Shown here one piece after another: positions 11,115-24,400 of a DNA stretch of 64,000 nt. The stretch's first letter is position 1. Each line of letters begins with the position of its first letter. This stretch comes from Zoroaster sp. YZ-2022 (Eukaryota > Echinodermata > Asteroidea > Forcipulatida > Zoroasteridae): positions 31,586,288 to 31,650,287 of the forward strand of contig CM055833.1 in assembly GCA_029582265.1 (NCBI GenBank), in the 5' to 3' direction. Under the pieces are notes generated by a model. That model was given only the letters and a program-made list of their open reading frames with translations, ran no database searches and was not told the DNA's origin. The translations under genes and the position numbers were made by a program.

Positions 11115-14100
11115 CTGCCGAGGAGATTAGAGTTTAGAACATGAAACAACGTATACTAAAAAAAAGTCTTGAGAAATATTAATATTATAACATATAGCAC
11201 AGATCAATAACCTACACGAAGTGTGCCAGCCTACTATAATCCAGTCTATGGCATTGTACTCTAAATGCACGCACACACAGCGAGCATGGTAACAGTTTAT
11301 CTACCCTACTGGAGAGCATCATGGGAGAAACGCTTGACGCAGCTTGCTAGTTCCAGAACTAACCAGGAGGTAAACTAGATGTGACTGGGTTAGCAGAGCT
11401 TCGCACAACACACGCGTTATTAGGAGGTTTATAGACTGGTTCCCTGTCTTTATCCTCAAGGATATAGACAGGCTCCAGGCGTACCATTCAAGGGATTTCA
11501 TTAGATACGTTGTGCTGAAGATCTGACGTCACGCTTCGAGGCTTGCGCGCTAGCTATCAACCAAGGTCAAAGTTGAATCTTGGGGAAAACATGGCGGCCG
11601 CAGCCAGTATCTGGCGTAATTCACGAGCCTCAAAGCATGACGTCAGATCTTCCGGCTAGGATGATTACAGCTCAGTACGCATTGAACGCGCGTGTCAAGT
11701 TTAGTTCTTGAACACGCTGGAAAATCACCCAGGATGCACTGTTTCTGTTGTTAAATTAATTAACAAATGAAAAGTTGGCACACGAATCAAGCATCCTGAA
11801 AAAGTTTGCATTCATTTTTGTGAAAACACGAATTGTTATGTCGAATTAACAAAAAGTTGTCATTGCAACTTTTTGTCAAACATAAAAACGGTACAAATAT
11901 GCAACAGTTTGGTCTCTCTAAAAACCATGAATACCGTTATGACATTTTGACTGGTAAGCTTAATAATTTATTTCTTGAAAACTTGAGTGTTGGAAAGAAT
12001 GTATGTTACTGTAACTGGGGGATATACCACCCTGTCGGTTATATTACGGACGCAACGTTAAATGGATTTGTTTTTTATTGTAGTTGTACGTTTTTGTATC
12101 CTGTTTGCTTAATATTAGTTAGGTAGTTTTGTTATTGCTTTCTCATGTTAAATTTAGTAGTGTTCAGTCCGAGTTATAAAACGCGGTAAAGCTACGGGGT
12201 CTTGCCACCACTGAGGGCTATAACACCTATGTCCCTATCTAGCCCTGTGGAAATTTTTTGGGGTTGCAGCGGCTACGGCGATTTCGAGCCTGGCTGGCCG
12301 ATGCACTGGCGGTGACGGCAGTTGCAAAGGCGAACGTCTGTCCAGAGAGCCTTGTAGTTTCGTCTTTGTGTCAGGATGTTCTTCGACTATTACAGTACAT
12401 GTCTGATGCAGGTAAATGATACATTTTTACTTATTATTATTTATTTTTTTTCACTGGAAATTTTCTTTGTAATTTTTAGAGTTTAGTAAGTGAAAGATAA
12501 GTTTAAGTAAAGAAACATTTTCTTTTTGGTGTCAAGACAAATTCTGTAAGTGTTCGGTAAGCTTTGGGAATCGACGTCACACTGACCAATGTACCGACTA
12601 GTTCATTAATTTAGCGGCGGGAAAAGTTACAATAACTTGGTACACGTCTTGGTGACGTGGTCGCGAAGATTAGTGGAGAAAATAACTTCCATTCAGAGTG
12701 AGGCATAACTCGAAATAATTTCGTAAGGGGCTAGCTTTGTTTGGGATTATTGGTTATCTGACAGGCGTATTGGAGTGAATCCTTTACAGGAGGCCATCAG
12801 TATTTCTCACTTTGTATAGTGATGGCAGACTTTTATAATTTGTCGCCGATGATGTCAATAAGTAAATTGTTGGAATATTGGAACAATTTAGGGGCCGTTC
12901 ACAATTGTCAACATTTTCACGAGCGTACAAACCGTACGCTGGGGGGGGGGGGGGTTAATGCCCGCCGTACGCTTTTTTTTTTTTTTAAATGTCGATATGT
13001 TTTCTCGCCCGTTAATGCCCGCATAACGCTTGTTTTTTTTTTTTTTAATGTCGATATGTTTTCTCGCCCGTTAATGCCCGCCTAACGCTTGTTTTTTTTT
13101 TAAATGTCGATCTGTTTTCTCGCCCGTCACCACAGCCGACAGCCGCAACCGATGCCGAGCGAGCACTGGCCGAGCCGGTCGCGGCCCGGGGGCCGTCCCG
13201 CATCGCATCCCATGAACGTGTAATGTGTACAGCATGCGCGGCATTGTCCTACACACGTACATGAAAATGTACTGTATTTTAATACATGTACATGTATACA
13301 TGTCGTTCGTATCCACTGCGTGTTTTTAACGGCCGGCCCCGTCCATGCACACACAATCAGACACACGTCCCACACGCACAAACAAGACTGCCTGGACAAG
13401 TTCATTTTATGTATAGGGTAAATATTATCAAAATATTATAAATAAACTAATCGGTTTCAAACAGAACATTTGTAAATGTTTTTTTGCATTGTAAAAGGCT
13501 TCAGTAATGTAATAATTTAATACAAAATACAAATAAAACATTTTATATCTCTGTTTCCATTTTTAAAGAGGGATTACCGTTTAAAACGGTAATTACCTCT
13601 TTTAAAAATGCAGTGTTCCCAAACCGAGATTGCGCGCAAATAATTGCGCAATGTCCCTTCCGTTCCCTAGCTACCTGTACTGTAGCATACACACGCAATT
13701 GCATGCAAATGTCTATATATAGACTTGTGTGAAAAAAAATCAACATTTTTTTCGTACGCTTTTAGGGGGGGGGGGGGTCTTGAAAAAGTGTACTCTTTGT
13801 ACGCTCGTGAAAATGTTGACAATTGTGAACGGCCCCTTAAACAAATGATATTTCAAAAGACGGGAGAGGCAGATGGATTAATCGAGTATGTGTTTTTATG
13901 TATTTTTTTTAACCAGTTCGCGTCGTGTGTACACGCCATAGGAAACTCGGGAATATTTGTATGCATGCTCGGTTGACGTGGCAACGAGCCGAGCGAACAG
14001 TGACATGCTCGGTAGACGTGGCCACGCGCTGTGGAAGCTTCCATTAACGTGTTTGTGTGGGGAAAAGAAACCCGCACAGGGGCCCAGAAAAACTTTTTTA

Positions 14101-17100
14101 TTCCCGACGCGAACTGGTTAAAGATATTTCAAAGAAGTGCGATGAAGTTGGCTTGGGTTGGAGAGTGATAGATATTTCTTTTCGGCTGTAATTCAAAGTC
14201 AATTCGTAAAGTCCGATTTGAGTAATCTGGTCCTCCCATGAGGATTGTAGTTTATGAATATGTTTGTTTTTATAGTTATAAACGATGGACTTTCTGCTGT
14301 TTTGTAGAGGCATTGCATCTGAGTCAATACATGCACATACATAGTGACCACAGAACTCCAGCATACTGTAAAAGATTGCATGGTTCTTGGTTTTGTTTTA
14401 GCATATTGTAATTCACTTCATTTTAGACCATCATCCACCTGCTGATGACAGCTGAAGGTTATTGTAAGCCAGGGACTGGACTTTATCATGATGCCTAAAT
14501 GGTGAGTTCATGATCTGTAGACCCAGTGTATGTTTATGGTCCATGAGTTATTTTGGTGACTGTTTTATGGGTTCTTGCAAAGGGATCAGGGACCTCACTT
14601 AAAGTAAATGGCTGTCGGGTCTGGTATTTTTTTTTAGTCAGAAAGCTATTATTTTTTGACATAATTATTGTTAATTGCACCTTAATTCTTCCATTTCACT
14701 TTTATTATGTATACCATTTTGTATTAAAGAGAATTGTGGCCAACTGAATAATTCATTAGACTGACATAGAACATTTATTTATTTATTACATTTATTTACC
14801 CAGGGTATGCCCAAACAGTTAAAAACTGGTTTCCATTGGGGCCCTGCATATGTCAACTTTAAAAATTAAAACATACAGAAAATACGACAATCCACGTAAA
14901 AAATAACAATTAGATACAACATCACAGAAGTAATTAAAATTGTACATAGATTAAGATCAACAATTATAAGCTGTGTGAAATCTTAACATACAAATTTGGG
15001 CACCAACATATACGCCGAGTACGGGAAGGGCGAAAACCCCGCGAAAACCCTTCTTGGGGAAAAAGCGAGGAAATTCCTTCCGGCTCCGAAATTTCGCGGC
15101 AACCAAGTTTATAAACTCCGTAAGTCAGCACAGAAATAATTAATTTTTATTGACAGTGTTAAGTACATATAAGAATGCCTTGTATACAGTATAAACATTA
15201 TTGGATGAACGTTTTACGAAGTTCAACTTTGAACAAACCCAGTGAATTTACGGCTCTTAGTTGGGCATTCAAGTTATTCCATATGTGCGCACCTTTTACA
15301 GCAAAGCTCGTAAAGTAGGATTCCTTCTTCGCAAAAGGAACCCTTAGTGCCGAGTCAGTGGATCGTCTCGTTTCACGAATCTGTGTAAGCGGTGTGACTA
15401 GATTAGTCATGTACAGAGGACCCATTTTGTTTATGCATTTGTAAACAAGAACAGCTTTTTTGTACATAACTATTTCAGAAAATGAGAGCCAATTAAGTTT
15501 AGCAAACATTTCAGATGATGGTGTAAGAAAGTCACACTTCAGAATTATCCGCGCGGCCCTTTTCAGGCATTTGTTAAGAATAACATTGTGAGATATGTAT
15601 CGATCTCCCCAAACAGTACAACAGTAATCTAAGGATGGCTTAACTAAGCTTACAAACAGAATTTGCAGGCAGCTTTGTGGAACCATGGAGGAAGGAACAC
15701 AATCGCGAATTCTATTTAACATACCCAGTTTAGAAGCGACCTTAGTCTTGACGTATTCAACGTGAGGAGTCCAACTTAAAGTTTCATCAATAATAACACC
15801 CAAACATTTACATGAATTCACCTTTACAATTGGACCATCGTCAATGCTTACATTAAGGCCAGTGTTTGAAACCTTTTGCCTCAAGGGGTGAATAGTTGAG
15901 TTTAAAGTTGTACATGTAACAGTATTTTGTGTTGACTTAAAGCTGTTTGTTTTACAGGGTTTTTATTAAAATACGGTTGTAATTTTCCGTTTGGGTTTCA
16001 TTTTGGTTGTAGTTTCCTTCGATTTGTGATTTCATTAAAGTTCATTGGTCCACGGTCTCCTTATTTGCATTCTGTGTATTATTCCTCGGTGTACAAAAGC
16101 TTCGGTTACATTTCCAAATACCAATGTTGAACCTTCCTTTTAACCAGTTCGCACCGGGAATAAAAAAGTTTTTCCGAACCCTGTGGCGGGTTTATTTTTA
16201 CCGCACAAACACGACCAATGGTGCTCACCAGAGCGTGACCGGGAGACCGCATCTTCCACCGTATGCTTATGGCTCGTTGCCACGTCGACCGGGAATCTAT
16301 ACAAATATTCCCGAGAATCCTGTGGCGTGTATAGACGCTCTCCGATCCGCTGTCCAAAAAAAAATTGCGTGTATACACGGCCTCCGACGCGAACTGGTTA
16401 ATCATTAACAAAGTAACTAACAAGAAATTTCCAAAAAATCAATCTGCATACCTTGTGAATTCTGAATGTAAAGCAGGGAAGTCACAATTTGGGCAGCATG
16501 AGAAGTCATCTCTTACCATGTGCTGACCCTGGATAATATAATTTATAATCAGTATAGAAAGGTTTGACAAAATGCCCCATGTTGAGCACCATATGCTACT
16601 TACCAGACATTTCAGTCTCTTTCTGTTTATCCATGACTGGGCATGTTACAAAGCAACAGGGTAAGCTGTTTTTGGTCTTGTAGACAAACTTAATTTGTTT
16701 CAAGGTTTTCTAGGCTATTTCTGCAGGACAAACACAGTGAGGGGTTGGGAATGAATGGCTAGCATAATACTGTTTTTACACTCTGGGCAGACAAGCTCAG
16801 TGTTTTCAAGGCTATACTTGCAATAAAGACATGGTGAGGAAGCCTGGCTACCATTATACTCACTGTAATAACACAGTACGGGATGTTGTTTTTACACTCT
16901 GGGCAGACAAGCTCAGTGTTTTCCAGGCTATACTTGCAATAAAGACATGGTGAGGGGTTGAGAAGTAAAGAAGCCTGGCTACCATTATACTCACTGTAAT
17001 AACACAGTACGGGATGTTGTTTTTACACTCTGGGCAGACAAGCTCAGTGTTTTCCAGGCTATATTTGCAGTATGGACATGGAGATGTTGCTTCCTCTTGC

Positions 17101-20100
17101 TCAGATTTGTCTGGTTTCCTGCAATGAAAGATAACACTTGATGAAAACGCTAACATGGGTTTCGGATGTATTGATAATATTGGCCACTGATATAAGTTTT
17201 GAGGCTTTGCATGGTGGAATATCGATATCGTTTCAGTTTGCGGTAACACCATGTGTTAATCTCAACTTACGCGAAGCTGAGGTACAGGTTCTAAAAAGAA
17301 CCTTATCGCACAACTGATTGGCCACTGATGTCCCTAGTTCTTTGTTTAGTGTTAAGAAAGTTATGATATATTGAAATAAGCTGAAAATGCGCTTTAATTG
17401 TAGTCATTGTATACAAAAGTTGCATTGTGTGTTCCTTAGGCATCAAAGTGGTATCAAAAGCTTAACCTCTAGTCAATATTTTGCATTTATCCTACAGATC
17501 CTTTAGGTTGGTAAGCAATTTACAGCTAATTCTATATTTATTTAAGTGTTACATGTAAGTGTTTAAATTAAATATCAATTTTTCACAAATTTCTTTTTGC
17601 CTCAAATGTTTTGAATGGACCCACCCTCCATAAATTCTACGAATTTGTCATTCAAGGGTTCATTACTCATTTATAACGGGACCCACAATAAATTCATTTT
17701 TGGACATATTTATGATAAAACTGCTTCTTATGATTATTTTGAGAAATGTATCATTTTACAGCATTTGTTTGCCTTTCCTAAAATCAAATAACATTAAATA
17801 AAAGACTTAAAAGGTTTGCATGGTAGAAAGTTATAATTAATAGGTTCGGGGTAACTAAAGAGAAATTATTACATAGTGCAGGGTTTCACTTGATTTGTCA
17901 GTGGTCTGCTGGCCAAATGCCAATAACAGCAAAACCCCTCTCCTAGTAGTACACTGTTGTACCTTCCCTTGAATACATATAATTGAACACTGGGTAAAAT
18001 TCCATGGATCATTATGTAACATTGTCAGCTGCACATGACAGTTGAAAGTATACAATACAGGCTGGTGACAGGATGTAGTGATTAATGGACTGGTGTTAAA
18101 ACAGATTATGAAAGGTGATCTTGGTTGAGTTGTGTTTACTTGGAGGAAGAACAACAAGCATGGTACGGAGGAAGGACCTTGTTCTATTCTTCTATTTGAC
18201 TAGCACTGCAGACAATTGGGCATAGCTTTGGGCCAGATTACAGAATTCTTGTCATGTGAAACTTACATGGTGTAATTCAATTCAATTTTAATATCCATCA
18301 CAATTTCCAGATGTACAATTAAAAATATTAAACGTGGAGATCAAAGCAGACACAATTTATACAGATATAAATATATGACAAAAAAGGCTCCAAAAGGGAT
18401 CCTACATTTTATATAAAAACAAATAATTATACATAACAGCAAAAGAAACGTCACCCCCTAAATTTTGACAAGTATGAGAACATGTTTAGCTTATGTGTCC
18501 TCAGACGTCATGCATGACGAATTTTGAGGTCAATCAAATTTGCAACATTGTGTTCGTGTTACACTGCATACTCATAATATTCTTCATTAAACAAATTATA
18601 TTAATTATAAAAAGAAAATAATAAATATTTTTAGGGGTGACGTTTCTTTTGCTGTTATGTCTAGTATTTTTAAAATCCATACAAATGTGTACAGTTCAGG
18701 CAAATAAAAGGCCCTGAAAATAACCCCCATGATAAGGGTATCAATCTTGCCTGGAAATTTTGGTCTGACGTTCTACCACTTTCAAGAAAAGCGAACTAGT
18801 TTGAATTTAGGAAAGAGTTTTCTTTCCTAAAAGGGACAGTAGTGTCATGATTAACAGGACATGGAATCAAAGTGCTATACTTTTATATAATACACTCACT
18901 GGCCATAAGTATTGCAACATTGAAATTCACACCAAAGTTCAGTTTGGAGAACTGTGTTACAATAATTTATTTTATTTTATTTACACTACTTAAGACTTCT
19001 TGACAGTGCCTGTGTTTTGAAGTCAATGTTCTTTTTTACTGTTCTTGCTATGTAATACACGATCGATGAAATCAGATTAAATGATCATCTTACCTGTTAC
19101 TGTAAAGTGCTATTTTGAGCATGTTGCAATACTTTTGGCCAGTAAGTGTAACTCTTTAAATGAAAATAATAGCCCATATGATATAAGGTCATATTTTACC
19201 ATTGCTGCTGCATAATATGAGCTAGTAATTTTCAGTCACTATGTTCACCGACCCAATGCCCTGTTGAAAGTCTGCTCTGTTTGTGATGATATTGTCCCTT
19301 TAAATCCATGTTAGAATGAATTAAAAATGCGAATCCAATGTAATAAGCTAAAAACCTTTACAAGTTAGTTGTTTCATGAATATTTTTTTTATTCGAATAG
19401 AGTACGCATACACATCAAAGCAGTTTTGCTAACATGACCAATGGTTTGTGTGTGCATTCCCTTACATATCTGAATAAAAAAGGTTATTTCAACAGTATGT
19501 TGTTACCGAATTCCCTGACCATGCATGAATTCTCACATTGTATAACAGTGTACATTTTTACAGCCATTTTTCTAAACTAATTTTTCACCATGAAGAAATT
19601 GTTGGAGAAAGAAATATTCAATGAAATTATTATTGCTCTTGAAATTCCCATTCATATGATAGCAAAATCAATAGGATTGCATATAAAACGATCAGGTTAT
19701 TTATTTTACTTCCCCTGAATTTGTTTCACAAACACAGATGCATTTTATACATTCACCCTAACTCCCTAGACAACAAAAATTAAGGCAGTTGGAAGATTTT
19801 GAAGGATTTTTATTGTTCACTAACAATGCTTAGGGAGTTAGGGTTAATGTATGGCATTCCATAGCACAAATGGCTATTGAAAGAATTGGCTTGCATTATG
19901 TCTGATTTCTATCATAGCAAACTGTAGGTTGGCTACACTATTAGAAAGTCTTTCCAACCATGTATAGCATGGGTATGGACTGTGAAGGAGATAAATACAA
20001 AGATGTACATGGTAATTGCATTGTACATGTATCTCGGTACATCATTTTTAGGTTTTTCTTCTTCTCCTTCTCGATGAGACTTACACTGTATCTAACAAAA

Positions 20101-21417
20101 AAAACATAGTTCCAAAGTTCACAGAGCCTTCAAACTTGACACATACTTAGACCATAACATGTAGTTGTCAATAAATTTATGACATATAGTTTCAGGTAAA
20201 GTTGTGACGTCATGGTGACGTCATCAGATATCGAAATACACTAAAATCCAATTTTAATATTTAAAAAAATCATATCTCATGAACCACAAAACATTTACAC
20301 AATCTTTGCATCATCTTACAGATCTTGAATTATGTAACATTTCGTACACAGAAATGACCCAATCTGACCTCTCCTTCTGGTTGAAACTGGAAGTTTAAGT
20401 GAAAAAATATTCTGAAGCACTTTTATAGGGTCTGCAGCCAACACGATATATGGTATTTAGGCGTGCCTTCCGTGGACGAAATTACTATTTACGTGTGACC
20501 TTTTCAGCACCCTCTGGCAGCGGGTTTAGAAAAATAATAATTTTCTATCTCAAAAACCATAGGAAATTTGAATATGATTTCTGTGAATAAAATGATTAAT
20601 GACATCTTATCTTTAAACATAATATGTTTGATGACGTCATCAAAGTTCAGAGTGCCCCCCTAGCAGCATTTTGAAATTTCCAATCTCAGATATTGAATCA
20701 AAGCAGGTACCAATGTTATTTTTTGATGATCATGAAGAAGTTTTATTGTGTCATATATGACCTTCAAATCACCTGATCTGACCTTTACTTCCGGTCCAAA
20801 CAGGAAGTTCAAATTCAACACATTCTAAAGCAAAATTGATAGGACTTACACCTTTGCAAAATAAGATATTGACATCATCGATGATATTTTGATTGAACCG
20901 GAAGTTAGCACGAACACCGTGTGTTTGTTCCAACAAACACTTGAGCTCTATTTTTTATTTTATTTTTTTCTATGCTATCATTGTATATTGTTTGTATTCA
21001 TGTTTTTTCTTTGTTTCTGCGCCTTCAGCACCCAGCAGGGTGGATATGTGCGCGCTACAAATCTTTATTATTATTATTATTATTTTTATTTTTTTAATTT
21101 TTTTTTAAACTGGTCATGATACTCCTAATTTAGTGGTCATACAAGGGGTATGTGTGTTGTGGATGAAGTTGCTTATAATGTTGCAGGGCATTAAAAGTAT
21201 ACTAAAAAGTACCCCCTCCCCTCCCCCCCCCCCCCCCCAAAAAAAAAGGTCTAAGGCTACGGGACATAGCTTGACTTGAGGTGTAACCGGCAGAAAGGAA
21301 AACAAAATCTTTCTTATTATGCTGTGCTAATGTGAAATAGAAATAGAAATAGAAATAATAACAGAAATAATAAAAATAATAATAGAAATAATAATAGAAA
21401 TAATAATAGTAATAATA

Positions 21418-21456
<39 letters not shown>

Positions 21457-24400
21457 GAAATAATAATAGTAATAATAATAGTAATAGTAATAGTAATAGT
21501 AATAATAGTAATAGTAATAATAGTAATAATAATAATAGTAATAATAATAATAGTAATAATAATAATAGTAATAATAATAATAGTAATAGTAATAATAGTA
21601 ATAATAGTAATAGTAATAATAGTAATAGTAATAGTAATAATAGTAATAGTAATAATAATAATAATAATAGTAATAATGATAATGATAATGATAATGCATA
21701 TATTCAAAAGTTTTTCATGATATGTTTATAATGCATAAAATACCAATGACAATTGCGCTGAAATGTCCCGGAACATGGAGAGCTAGGACTTTGATGAGAG
21801 GGTTTTGATGAGAGGGCTTCGGATAGGATAAATAACATTGGCTGTCCTTACCTGACGATGGCTTCAATCTTCTTTTTGTACTTGAGGTCAATCTTATTGC
21901 GGTACTCTGGTCTCATCAACATGGCTGCATAACTGAACGAGGAGTTCTTTAGTCCCGATCGATGACACTCTATGACAGTTGAGGTCAGGATTGGTACAAT
22001 ATCTGAAAAAATAAATCAATAAATATCTTGAGAATTACTTTTTTAATGAAATTTTTTTTTTTTTATGAGTTATGGGTGCATGTATTTCCTTTAATACATT
22101 TTTATGAAAAAAAAATATGAATTTATTAAAACACCTAAATAATAATTGATTTAATTTTGCCCTACACTGACGTGTGTATAGAACTGCATGTTCAGTGCTT
22201 TTCGAGTGTCTGTGAATTGTGACTGGTCCGCCAGGTTTTTGACTGGTCCATCATATACGGCGTATGCACGCAGTATTCAATCAGTTTCATATAAAAATTA
22301 TGTTTTGGACAAGTCAGACATCAGAATTACTCTAATTATAGTTAATACACTGTCTAGCACAGCCACATATCAATTATGAATGAAAAAATACACACACCAA
22401 CAATAACTTGATTACGGTCAGTAAATCTATTTATTGGAAAACGAAACAATTTTACAAAAATGGCGGCTTATATGCCGAGGTATGAAGAAGAAAACATGCA
22501 CATGTAAGCAAAGATCGTTGTAACATAACTTAAGGTGTAAAAACAAACAAAAACAGAAACCTGCAAAACATGGCATGTAAAATACCGATTGTCACCAAAG
22601 AATTTATTATCCAAGGAATTACATTCTCATCCAGCACGCTATTTTGATCCAGTCATTGGAAGGCACTCAGACTATGTACTAGCTCTCACTGCAGTTAGCA
22701 CTTGTGTGCAATGCCCTATGCATAGCGCGTAACAAATTTTTCTGTTGGTCAAACGAGAACACATGCCTTGTCATACAACCAATAGAAATATTTGTTACGC
22801 AATTTGGATCATGTCACTCACAAAATGTGAACATAGGCCTCGTGCGTGTGAAGTGCCGCTCGCCTGAAAATTATCATGACACTCTGATCATTCTTAGACA
22901 GTTTTGAGGCAAGTCCAATAAAGACAAAATAAATTAACTTTCTTAATTGCACATTCTTTAATTGGCTTTGTCGGAATAAATATAAAAAAATTTAAATACA
23001 GGACGATGTACACAAAAATTAGGCTCGGCACCATAAGTTTTTATTTTTTATTATTTTTTTCGAATAAAAAGATATAGGTTCTGCGTGATTTTCTAGGTTG
23101 GGTCGGGTAACCGGAAACACAATTATTTTTTTGTTCGGCCTAATCATGTGACTTACGTGCAGGAAATTTGCTGATGTTATTGGCCACTCTGATCAACATC
23201 CTGGCTCCTTTCTTATGATCCCCTCTCTTAACATGGATCTAATGGCAAGAGGAAATAAGAATAGATAGGATTCACTGAGAAAATTACGAGTATGAAAAAA
23301 CTTGTTTGACCTAAGCTTGGGCAATAACACGATAATATCAAATATCGCGATACCTTTTTTTTATTCGATTACGATATCGAGACATTTTGAAGTTATCATC
23401 ATATCAGCAATCGCGATTAAAAAATTTAAAAAAATAAAAAAAATAAAATAAAAAAATCGCCATTGTGAGTCAAGTCAAATGTTCCATGGAAACAAAACTT
23501 GGACAGTCTTCTCAACATTTGGAAGTGAGAAACAAAAGCAAACTACTTCAGATGTACATACATACAATGCAAATGAATTGATGATTTATTGTGACGTTTT
23601 TAGAGGGGTGTATGCCTGTGGTTATTGGCTCTAAAGCAATCATGCATGAATGAAAAAATAATCGCGATACTATCAAAAATCGTGATATGTTTGCCGATAT
23701 ATCGTCGATGAAAAATATCGATATTGCCCAAGCTTAGTTTGATACTTTCATTACCATTGGCGACTTTAGTCCACCACACACATACCCCAGGACATAGTTG
23801 ACTTTATTTAATACTTTACTTTATGTTTGCAAAACTGCTTCTAAGAATATGCTAACTCACTTTGAATCAAGATATAAGTAAGACTTGTAGTTTTGCATGG
23901 TGAAAAGGATAAGTAAAGACTGTTTGCAGTGACGCTATGCAGAAATCCTTTTTGAGTAGTAAATAGTTCTGAAAAGAACTGGTTGGTTACAACTTGACAT
24001 TTCGATCAATCTGCTCTAATCGTCTTCAGGAGAATGACTTTACTACTCACAAGAGAGTTTTTACATGGTGTCATCACACACAGTCAAGATATATTAATCA
24101 ACCAACCTATGAAAATTTGAGCTTATTATACAAGAAAGTAGTGAAAAAGTATGCAAATTTATTTTAATTCATTTGAACGTAGAATTTAGGAACAAGTACT
24201 CTTTCTGACAAAAATTGAAATTTTCTTGAAAATGATTGCAACTCAAAAGGCCAGATTGATACAATCTTTAGCTTTACATTAAAATATGAATAATTGCACT
24301 ATGAACAATTGCACATGTGAAGACTTCAAATACCACACACATTGAACTCCTAAACAAGATCTTCAACTGCAAAATAGGTTATCATTTGTTTTTCCAGCTA

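Noticed and set aside
16600..16740. Additional WDR19 coding exon with [13 protein letters not shown]
   Set aside because: It is a decayed copy of exon 29. Exons 29 and 30 already join in phase and match the vertebrate protein without it.
21202..21707. Long Tyr- or Ile/Thr-rich open frames
   Set aside because: They are translations of the AAT/AGT microsatellite and have no sequence complexity.
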